Shown in pieces: positions 57,202 through 64,000 of a DNA stretch of 64,000 bases (its first letter is position 1; each line of letters opens with the position of its first letter). The DNA lies in NCBI RefSeq assembly GCF_026016325.1, contig NZ_CP087203.1, positions 5,146,001-5,210,000 of the forward strand, given 5' to 3'. Origin of the DNA: Pseudomonas sp. B21-056 (GTDB lineage: Bacteria; Pseudomonadota; Gammaproteobacteria; Pseudomonadales; Pseudomonadaceae). The translations under genes and the position numbers were made by a program. The notes below the pieces were generated by a model. It was not told where the DNA came from and ran no database searches. It saw only the letters and a program-made list of their open reading frames with translations.

Positions 57202-58767
57202 ATGGTATTTTCATCCAACGTGTTCCTGTTCCTGTTCCTGCCGATCTTTCTCGGCTTGTACTACTTGAGCGGGCAACGCTATCGCAACCTGCTGCTGCTG
57301 ATCGCCAGCTATGTGTTCTATGCCTGGTGGCGAGTGGACTTCCTGGCGCTGTTCGCCGCCGTCACCCTGTGGAACTACTGGATCGGCCTGAAGGTCGGTG
57401 CCGCCGGCGTGCGCACCAAACCGGCCCAGCGCTGGCTGCTGCTCGGCGTGGCGGTGGACCTGTGCATCCTGGGCTACTTCAAGTACGCCAACTTCGGCGT
57501 GGACAGCCTCAACGCGATCATGACCAGCTTCGGTCTCGAACCGTTCATCCTGACCCACGTGCTGTTGCCGATCGGGATCTCGTTCTACATCTTCGAGTCC
57601 ATCAGCTACATCATCGACGTCTATCGCGGCGACACCCCGGCGACCCGCAACCTGATCGACTTCGCGGCATTCGTGGCGATCTTCCCGCACCTGATCGCCG
57701 GCCCCGTATTGCGTTTCCGTGACCTGGCCGACCAGTTCAACAACCGCACCCACACCCTGGACAAGTTCTCCGAAGGCTGCACGCGCTTCATGCAGGGCTT
57801 CATCAAGAAAGTGTTCATCGCCGATACCCTGGCGGTGGTGGCCGACCATTGCTTCGCCCTGCAGAACCCGACCACTGGCGACGCCTGGCTCGGCGCCCTG
57901 GCCTACACCGCGCAGCTGTACTTCGACTTCTCCGGCTACAGCGACATGGCCATCGGCCTGGGCCTGATGATGGGTTTCCGCTTCATGGAAAACTTCAAGC
58001 AGCCCTACATCAGCCAGTCCATCACCGAGTTCTGGCGGCGCTGGCACATCAGCCTGTCGACCTGGCTGCGGGACTACCTCTACATCACCCTGGGCGGTAA
58101 CCGCAAAGGCACGCTGATGACCTATCGCAACCTGTTCCTGACCATGCTGCTCGGTGGCCTGTGGCACGGCGCGAACATCACCTACGTGATCTGGGGCGCC
58201 TGGCACGGTATCTGGCTGGCGATTGAAAAAGCCGTGGGCATCAACACCAACCCACGCAGCATCAACCCGATCCGCTGGGCGCTGACCTTCCTGCTGGTGG
58301 TGATGGGCTGGGTGATCTTCCGCTCCGAGAACCTGCACGTGGCCGGTCGCATGTACGGCGCCATGTTCAGCTTCGGCGACTGGTCGCTGTCGGAACTGAC
58401 CCGCGCCAACCTCACCGGCCTGCAGATCGCCACGCTGGTGGTGGCCTACATCACCCTGGCCTTCTTCGGCCTGCGGGACTTCTACACCAACCGTCCGCCG
58501 GTCAAGACCAAGCCAGAGGTCAACACCGAGGCCAATGGCCCGGCGACCGCACAACCGGGGCTGATCAAGGCCGTACCGGGTGACAACCCGTCGACGATCC
58601 ACGAACCGGGCTACACCGTCGGCGTCGAAGCCCAGGTGCAACCGGCCTACTGGACCGTGGACTGGTCGCGCTACGTGATGCGCGCCCTGGTGCTGCTGCT
58701 GTTCATCGCTTCGATTCTCAAACTCTCGGCGCAGAGCTTCTCGCCGTTCCTTTACTTCCAGTTCTGA
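57202..58767 (+). CDS. algI: Alginate O-acetylation protein AlgI (MBOAT)
   Basis: 521-residue inner-membrane O-acyltransferase that moves acetyl groups from the cytoplasm to the periplasm. About 10-12 helices, with conserved His residues in GGLWHGANITYVIWGAWHG and the MBOAT signature FEFWRRWHISLSTWLRDYLY (here SITEFWRRWHISLSTWLRDY). ATG 57202 with GGAGAG upstream; the longer frame (57178) is less likely. Begins the algI-J-F-A part of the operon. Confidence 0.96.
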   Translation: MVFSSNVFLFLFLPIFLGLYYLSGQRYRNLLLLIASYVFYAWWRVDFLALFAAVTLWNYWIGLKVGAAGVRTKPAQRWLLLGVAVDLCILGYFKYANFGVDSLNAIMTSFGLEPFILTHVLLPIGISFYIFESISYIIDVYRGDTPATRNLIDFAAFVAIFPHLIAGPVLRFRDLADQFNNRTHTLDKFSEGCTRFMQGFIKKVFIADTLAVVADHCFALQNPTTGDAWLGALAYTAQLYFDFSGYSDMAIGLGLMMGFRFMENFKQPYISQSITEFWRRWHISLSTWLRDYLYITLGGNRKGTLMTYRNLFLTMLLGGLWHGANITYVIWGAWHGIWLAIEKAVGINTNPRSINPIRWALTFLLVVMGWVIFRSENLHVAGRMYGAMFSFGDWSLSELTRANLTGLQIATLVVAYITLAFFGLRDFYTNRPPVKTKPEVNTEANGPATAQPGLIKAVPGDNPSTIHEPGYTVGVEAQVQPAYWTVDWSRYVMRALVLLLFIASILKLSAQSFSPFLYFQF

Positions 58768-58778
58768 GGGATCTGAAC

Positions 58779-59954
58779 ATGACCCGCTCATTACGCATCT
58801 TCTACATCGTGCTGTTTATGTTGATTCTGACGGCCCTGGGTATCTGGTCGATGCGCAGTTTCTTCGGCTTCAGCACCAACCCCGATGCCACCGTGCTCAA
58901 CGGTCGCTGGGCCAAGGCCGTGGAAACCCACTACGACGACGAGTTCCCGATCAAGCGCCTGGGCACCAACATCTGGGCAGCGCTGGACTACAAGCTGTTC
59001 AACGAAGGCCGCAAAGGCGTGGTCCTCGGCCGTGACCAGTGGCTGTACAGCGACGAAGAGTTCAACCCGATCGTCAACGAAGAGCTGAACCTGCAAGGCA
59101 ACTACGCGCTGGTCGAAGGCGTGCGCCAGAAACTCAAGGAACAGGGCATCACCCTGGTGATGGCGATCGTGCCGGCCAAGGCGCGGCTGTATCCGGAGCA
59201 CCTGGGTGAAGTGAAGCCGGCGAGCATTCACGCCAACCTCTACCAGGATTTCCATGCCCGCGTGGCGGCCGACAAGATCCTCGCCCCCGACCTGCTCGGC
59301 CCGCTGCAACAGGCCAAGCAGAGCGGCCAGCAAGTGTTCCTGCGCACCGACACCCACTGGACCCCGGAAGGCGCCCAGGTCGCCGCCGAAAACATTGCCA
59401 AGGCCATTGCCGAGCGCGCGCCCCTCAACGGCGAGCCGCAACGCTTCGTCACTGAGCCGGCGGAAAAGATCACCCACAAGGGCGACCTGCGCCAGTTCCT
59501 GCCCCTGGACCCATTGTTCGAAAACCTGATGCCGGCCCAGGAGCCGCTGGTCAAGCGCAACACCCGCGAAGCCGACGACCAGCCGGCCGGCGACGACGCG
59601 CTGTTTGCCGACGCCCAGGTTCCCGTGGCCCTGATCGGCACCAGCTACAGCGCCAACCCCAACTGGAACTTCGTCGGTGCGCTCAAGCAAGCCCTGCACA
59701 GCGATGTCGTGAACTACGCCGAAGACGGCCATGGCCCGATTCTGCCGATGCTCAGCTATCTCAAGAGCGACGCTTTCAAGAACAGCCCGCCGCAGGTGCT
59801 GATCTGGGAGTTTCCTGAACGTTATCTGCCCGTGAACAACGAAATCGGCGACGCCGACCCGCAGTGGGTCGCAGAGCTCAAACAAGCCGGTGCGCGCCAA
59901 CAGAACGTTGCCGCCAACACTCAATCCGAGACGCCCGACCGGGCGCAAAACTGA
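58779..59954 (+). CDS. algJ: Alginate O-acetyltransferase AlgJ
   Basis: 391-residue inner-membrane-anchored, periplasmic acetyltransferase of the AlgX-like SGNH family. One N-terminal membrane helix (about 5-24), RTDTHWTPEGAQVAAENI (Asp-His) and LIGTSYSANPNWNF (Ser nucleophile). Shares the catalytic layout of AlgX but lacks the carbohydrate module. Starts 12 bases after algI. Confidence 0.95.
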   Translation: MTRSLRIFYIVLFMLILTALGIWSMRSFFGFSTNPDATVLNGRWAKAVETHYDDEFPIKRLGTNIWAALDYKLFNEGRKGVVLGRDQWLYSDEEFNPIVNEELNLQGNYALVEGVRQKLKEQGITLVMAIVPAKARLYPEHLGEVKPASIHANLYQDFHARVAADKILAPDLLGPLQQAKQSGQQVFLRTDTHWTPEGAQVAAENIAKAIAERAPLNGEPQRFVTEPAEKITHKGDLRQFLPLDPLFENLMPAQEPLVKRNTREADDQPAGDDALFADAQVPVALIGTSYSANPNWNFVGALKQALHSDVVNYAEDGHGPILPMLSYLKSDAFKNSPPQVLIWEFPERYLPVNNEIGDADPQWVAELKQAGARQQNVAANTQSETPDRAQN

Positions 59955-59968
59955 AAGAGAGGTCCACC

Positions 59969-60634
59969 ATGACTTTCAACACTACTCCTCGCCGTCTCGC
60001 CGCTCGCTCCTTCAAGGCTGTTGCCCTCGTCGCCAGCATGAGCGCCCTTTCACTGTCCGCCTTTGCCGGTGACTCGGCCCTGTACGGCCCGGTCGCGCCA
60101 AAAGGCTCGAGCTTCGTGCGTATCTACAACGCCAGCAACGCCGAAGTCAGCGCCACCGTCGGCAGCACCAACCTCAATGACGTAGCCCCCCTGGCCAGCA
60201 GCGACTTCAGCTTCATGCCCGGCGGCGACTACAGCGCCAAGGTAGGCAGCCAGACCGTTCCGGTTAAACTGGCTGCCGATCACTACTACACCCTGGTCAA
60301 CAACGCGAGCGGCCAGCCGCAACTGATCGAAGAACCACCGTTCAAGAACAAGCAGAAATCCCTGGTACGTGTGCAGAACCTCACCGACAAGGCGCTGACC
60401 CTCAAGACCGCCGATGGCAAGACCGACGTGGTGCCGAACGTGGCAGCCAAGGGCCGTGGCGAACGTGAGATCAACCCGGTGAAAGTCAGCCTGGCGCTGT
60501 TCGAGGGCGACAAGAAAGTCGGCGATCTCAAGCCTGTGGCCCTGGAGCGCGGCGAAGCCGCCGTGCTGTACGTCACCGGCTCCGGAAGCAGCTTGTCGCC
60601 GGTCTGGGTAAAGCGTCCAGTGTCAACCCGCTGA
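59969..60634 (+). CDS. algF: Alginate O-acetylation adapter AlgF
   Basis: 221-residue periplasmic protein needed for acetylation, bridging AlgJ and AlgX. A signal peptide (about 1-29, ending LSAFAGD) precedes two beta-sandwich domains (VRIYNASNAEVSATVGS, then VRVQNLTDKALTLKTADGK). ATG 59969 with GAGAGGT upstream; a longer frame is open but lies within algJ. A REP pair follows it. Confidence 0.94.
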   Translation: MTFNTTPRRLAARSFKAVALVASMSALSLSAFAGDSALYGPVAPKGSSFVRIYNASNAEVSATVGSTNLNDVAPLASSDFSFMPGGDYSAKVGSQTVPVKLAADHYYTLVNNASGQPQLIEEPPFKNKQKSLVRVQNLTDKALTLKTADGKTDVVPNVAAKGRGEREINPVKVSLALFEGDKKVGDLKPVALERGEAAVLYVTGSGSSLSPVWVKRPVSTR

Positions 60635-60662
60635 CGGATTCACTCGACTGACGCAGTGCCCC

Positions 60663-60752
60663 TGTGGGAGCGAGCTTGCTCGCGATTGCGGTAGGACATC
60701 CAGCATGGATGTCCACTGACACTCAGCCTTCGCGAGCAAGCCCACTCCCACA
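60663..60752. repeat. REP pair between algF and algA
   Basis: TGTGGGAGCGAGCTTGCTCG and a decayed inverted partner (CGCGAGCAAGCCCACTCCCA), 90 bases in a 215-base gap. This gap is the largest inside the operon and may separate algA expression from the rest. Confidence 0.88.
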
Positions 60753-60849
60753 CTGAACCGGGGCGTCATTCGGGTACGGAACAACAACAAGAGTGAAACG
60801 ACAGAACGCAGTAGCTCTATAACCATTACGCTTCAAAGGAGTAACACAC

Positions 60850-62301
60850 ATGATTCCGGTGATCTTGTCAGGTGGTAGCGGCTCACGTCTTTGGCCGCTT
60901 TCGCGCAAGCAATTCCCCAAGCAGTTCCTGGCCCTGACCGGCGAACACACCCTGTTCCAGCAGACCCTCGAACGCCTGGTGTTCGAAGGCATGGATACAC
61001 CGATCGTGGTCTGCAACAAAGACCACCGTTTCATCGTCAACGAGCAGTTGAACAGTCGCAACCTCGAAGCCCAGCGCATCCTGATGGAACCGTTCGGCCG
61101 CAACACCGCGCCGGCCGTGGCGCTGACCGCGATGATGCTGGTCAATGAAGGTCGCGACGAGTTGATGCTGGTGCTGCCGGCCGACCACGTGATCGAAGAC
61201 CAGAAAGCCCTGCAACGCGCCCTGGCCCTGGCCACAGTGGCCGCCGAGCGTGGCGAGATGGTGCTGTTCGGCGTACCGGCCACCAAACCGGAAACCGGCT
61301 ACGGCTACATCAAGTCGACCAACGATGCGCTGCTGCCTGAGGGCGTGAGCCGTGTGTCGCACTTCGTCGAGAAACCCGACGTCAAGCGCGCCACCGAGTT
61401 CGTCCAGGCCGGCGGTTATTTCTGGAACAGCGGCATGTTCCTGTTCCGCGCCAGCCGTTTCCTCGAAGAGCTGAAAAAGCACGATCCGGACATCTACGAC
61501 ACCTGCCTGCTGACCCTGGAGCGCAGCGAGCAGACCGCGGACACCATCACCTTCGACGAAGCCACCTTCGCTTGCTGCCCGGATAACTCCATCGACTACG
61601 CCGTGATGGAAAAGACCCAGCGTGCCTGTGTGGTGCCGCTGTCGGCGGGCTGGAGCGATGTCGGTTGCTGGGCGTCGCTGTGGGAAGTCAATCCCAAGGA
61701 TGCCGACGGCAACGTCACCAAGGGCGACGTGGTGGTCCAGGACAGCCGCAACTGCATGATCCATGGCAACGGCAAACTGGTGTCGGTGATCGGCCTGGAA
61801 AACATCGTGGTGGTCGAAACCAAGGACGCCATGATGATTGCCCACAAGGACAAGGTCCAAGACGTCAAGAAGATGGTCAACACCCTCAATGCCCAGGGTC
61901 GCACCGAAACCCAGAACCACTGCGAAGTCTATCGTCCGTGGGGCTCCTACGACTCGGTGGACATGGGCGGGCGCTTCCAGGTCAAGCACATCTCGGTCAA
62001 GCCGGGTGCGTGCCTGTCCTTGCAGATGCACCACCACCGCGCCGAACACTGGATCGTGGTCAGCGGCACCGCCGAAGTGACCTGCGACGAGAACGTGTTC
62101 CTGCTCACCGAAAACCAGTCGACCTACATCCCGATCGCGTCGGTCCACCGCCTGCGCAACCCGGGCAAGATCCCGCTGGAAATCATCGAAGTGCAGTCCG
62201 GCAGCTACCTGGGCGAAGACGACATCGAGCGCTTCGAAGACATCTACGGTCGCTCCACCCCGATCGAACGCGGCGTGTCGGTGAAAACCATCGCGCAGTA
62301 A
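60850..62301 (+). CDS. algA: Mannose-6-phosphate isomerase / GDP-mannose pyrophosphorylase
   Basis: Bifunctional enzyme supplying GDP-mannose. The 483-residue product has an N-terminal nucleotidyltransferase domain (SGGSGSRLWPLSRK, FVEKPDVKRA) and a C-terminal cupin isomerase domain (VKPGACLSLQMHHHRAEHWI). ATG 60850 with AAAGGAG upstream. Last gene of the alginate operon, ended by a strong terminator. Confidence 0.97.
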   Translation: MIPVILSGGSGSRLWPLSRKQFPKQFLALTGEHTLFQQTLERLVFEGMDTPIVVCNKDHRFIVNEQLNSRNLEAQRILMEPFGRNTAPAVALTAMMLVNEGRDELMLVLPADHVIEDQKALQRALALATVAAERGEMVLFGVPATKPETGYGYIKSTNDALLPEGVSRVSHFVEKPDVKRATEFVQAGGYFWNSGMFLFRASRFLEELKKHDPDIYDTCLLTLERSEQTADTITFDEATFACCPDNSIDYAVMEKTQRACVVPLSAGWSDVGCWASLWEVNPKDADGNVTKGDVVVQDSRNCMIHGNGKLVSVIGLENIVVVETKDAMMIAHKDKVQDVKKMVNTLNAQGRTETQNHCEVYRPWGSYDSVDMGGRFQVKHISVKPGACLSLQMHHHRAEHWIVVSGTAEVTCDENVFLLTENQSTYIPIASVHRLRNPGKIPLEIIEVQSGSYLGEDDIERFEDIYGRSTPIERGVSVKTIAQ

Positions 62302-62326
62302 CAACCGGCGGTAAGAGGTTCCACCA

Positions 62327-62368
62327 CCAACCCACTGCGTCCCCTATCCGCAGTGGGTTGGTTTTTTT
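62327..62368. terminator. Terminator of the alginate operon
   Basis: CCAACCCACTGCG and CGCAGTGGGTTGG form a 13-base-pair stem with a 9-base loop, followed by seven T residues. The convergent RHS gene ends at 62368. Confidence 0.92.
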
Positions 62369-64000
62369 CAGACTTTCAGCGGCCTTTTGGTACTGAACTT
62401 CAGATCTCGCCACTTCAGCTTGGAAGTCGGTACAAGAGAGCTGTCCAATTCGATTGCCCGACCCAGTCTCGCTGCTGCGATGAAGCGATGATGACCGTCC
62501 TTCAGGGTAATGACTTTTGCACCACTGTCGTAGGCGAAGGTAGGCGTTCCCAAGCCGACCTTGAGCGCCGTTGGATCTTTCGCCTTGATCAAGGCCACTG
62601 CCCTCTCACGTTCCGCGCCTTCCAGGACGTGAAATTTCTCGTACTCTTCGATCCCTTCTTCATTGGCCCAGTCCTGACTGGGAAGCAGTTCATACCCTGT
62701 CGGCCATTGGGGTAGCCTTTTCCCTTCGACCAATTCGAATTTCCTGTGGAACACCACGGTCAGCCGATCTACCGTTACTTCCATCCGATTCCTGACAATC
62801 GTTGCCTTTTTGAAACTGATCGAAACGTCGCCGGTTGATAACTCACCCGCCTGCCCCTCTTTTTGCTCTTGTGCAAAACCCTCGCTTGCGCTGGCCAGCG
62901 GTTTCAAATCCGCAGGTAGGCGCCTACCAAACATGGGCACCGATACGGACGGCGGCTTTTCAGTCGGGGGAAGGGTGTTGGTTCGCCCGGGGGGCTCAGT
63001 CGAAGTCCTGGTTGCACCGAACATGGCGGCCCGAGCTCTTACTGAGTTTTCTTTCTTCTCCTCCGGTGGAGGTTCCACGCCATCGAGTCTCCCTCTCGTA
63101 CGGCCGTCGGTATCCAGGAACGTGGCTGGATTATTTCCCACCATCGCGTAAACATTCAGACCATCCACACTCCCCGCCGGGTCAGGATTCAGCCAACGCT
63201 GCAACCACGGTACGTAGTACCTGAAACCATAGGCATAAAGCCCCGTCGCATCCCGCTCCTTACCCGAGTATCGGACAGTCTTGTAACCCACCTCGATCGC
63301 ATCCTCCCCCGCCAGGAACGCCGTCTCGCCGAAGGGGTAGAAGTGTTCCCGGCTGATGATCCGCCCGTCGTGGTCAAGCTCAAGGCTGATCGAACCCAAG
63401 TGGTCGGAAAAACCATACCGATAGTGGTCATTCGTGCCTGAAGGCGGCGTACTTTCCCAGTGCAGTACCCGAACGCTGTTGACTCCGCCCTGGGCGGTGA
63501 TGACCTGCAGTGATTCCCCGGTGCCGCTGTCGGCGCGCAGTTCCAGCCCCGGGAGATAACGCACCTCGGCGGCGAGGGTCCGGGTTGCGGTTTGCAGTGT
63601 GCGAAGCTTGCGCACGCGCAGGCCGCTGCCATCGTAGACATAGGCCTCGCTGTCATTGAGCCCCGATTCACGCTGGATCGGAGTGACCGAGCGCAACTGG
63701 TTGCGCAAGTCCCAGGCCAGGGTCCGGCCGCCCTCCAGCACCAGGCAGTTACCCCGCGCATCGAACGCCGCAGCGATCTCCTCTTCTGTCGGCGGCACGC
63801 CGTTACGGTACGGCAGGCAACGATTGCTGTAGCGAGCCGCTTGCAACTGGCGGCCATGGTTCTGCGCCCCGACGTGGGTCAACTCCAGCAGGTTGCCGCT
63901 TGCATCATAGCGGTAGGTCTGCCGGTAGTTGCTGAGCGCGGCCGGGTCGACGCGCCCCACGGAATCAGGTCCTCGGTTCGCAGCGCCCGCCTCCCATCCG
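62368..64000 (-). CDS. RHS-repeat protein, C-terminal part with a putative toxin tip (partial)
   Basis: The minus-strand frame stays open to the window edge (no stop back to 64000), so about 544 codons of a larger protein are seen. YD/RHS repeats and the RHS-core signature (RYSGKERDATGLYAYGFRYY, NVYAMVGNNPATFLDTDGR) end near 63100. The remaining 240 residues are variable: proline-rich (PPEEKKENS, NTLPPTEKPPS), then a C-terminal fold with KVITLKDGHHRFIAAARLG, like ParB/Srx-type domains. RHS proteins carry toxins at this end, so a contact- or secretion-delivered effector is inferred. The stop abuts the algA terminator; no immunity gene follows. Confidence 0.85.
   Translation of the reverse strand, partial: GWEAGAANRGPDSVGRVDPAALSNYRQTYRYDASGNLLELTHVGAQNHGRQLQAARYSNRCLPYRNGVPPTEEEIAAAFDARGNCLVLEGGRTLAWDLRNQLRSVTPIQRESGLNDSEAYVYDGSGLRVRKLRTLQTATRTLAAEVRYLPGLELRADSGTGESLQVITAQGGVNSVRVLHWESTPPSGTNDHYRYGFSDHLGSISLELDHDGRIISREHFYPFGETAFLAGEDAIEVGYKTVRYSGKERDATGLYAYGFRYYVPWLQRWLNPDPAGSVDGLNVYAMVGNNPATFLDTDGRTRGRLDGVEPPPEEKKENSVRARAAMFGATRTSTEPPGRTNTLPPTEKPPSVSVPMFGRRLPADLKPLASASEGFAQEQKEGQAGELSTGDVSISFKKATIVRNRMEVTVDRLTVVFHRKFELVEGKRLPQWPTGYELLPSQDWANEEGIEEYEKFHVLEGAERERAVALIKAKDPTALKVGLGTPTFAYDSGAKVITLKDGHHRFIAAARLGRAIELDSSLVPTSKLKWRDLKFSTKRPLKV

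Overview
The window looks like a piece of a Pseudomonas chromosome from the P. fluorescens species complex. The evidence is high GC, a complete twelve-gene alginate operon, proteins of familiar Pseudomonas type (dauBAR, aapJQMP, a 218-residue esterase with the Ser114/Asp168/His199 triad), and many copies of Pseudomonas REP-type palindromes (TGTGGGAGCGAGC...). No tRNA, rRNA, CRISPR array or prophage was seen.

Layout. 1-11.1 kb: purL (cut by the window edge), mltF, then the minus-strand housekeeping run lepA-lepB-(remnant ORF)-rnc-era-recO-pdxJ. 11.3-20.5 kb: lptF-lptG (LPS export) divergent from pepA-holC-hypothetical-valS, then rlmF. 20.5-26.1 kb: an HU gene, yejK/ndpA with an overlapping membrane-anchored glutaredoxin gene, a GST-like gene, a GIY-YIG protein, an NTF2-like protein and an MFS transporter. 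26.4-27.3 kb: an mqsRA toxin-antitoxin operon with its palindromic operator and its own terminator. 27.3-31.5 kb: the aapJQMP general amino-acid ABC importer. 31.9-34.2 kb: an esterase and rhlB. 34.2-39.3 kb: dauBAR (D-/L-arginine interconversion), an IS110-family element, and a basic-amino-acid binding protein gene. 39.5-44.9 kb: moaC-moaD-moaE, a PIN-PhoH ATPase, a deacetylase-like protein and yaaA. 45.6-62.3 kb: algD-8-44-K-E-G-X-L-I-J-F-A, preceded by an 810-base leader. 62.4-64 kb: the C-terminal end of an RHS protein with a putative toxin tip.

How the genes work together. The alginate operon makes GDP-mannuronate (AlgA, AlgD), polymerises it (Alg8, Alg44), acetylates it (AlgI, J, F, X), epimerises or trims it in the periplasm (AlgG, AlgL) and exports it (AlgK, AlgE). 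dauBAR and the nearby binding-protein gene carry matching dyad operators, which suggests one arginine-responsive regulon that the IS now splits physically.

Most interesting. The IS110 element sits exactly inside a REP palindrome. Its 206-base leader folds on paper into two hairpins. The first carries two short stretches matching the two sides of the REP target, and the second carries stretches matching the element's own ends. This is what a bridge RNA should look like. Other points are a REP pair inserted in frame in the algK signal-peptide region, a broken ORF where DUF4845 is expected between lepB and rnc, a glutamine-to-histidine change at a toxin catalytic position in MqsR, and an RHS tip with a ParB/Srx-like GHHRF motif and no immunity gene directly behind it.
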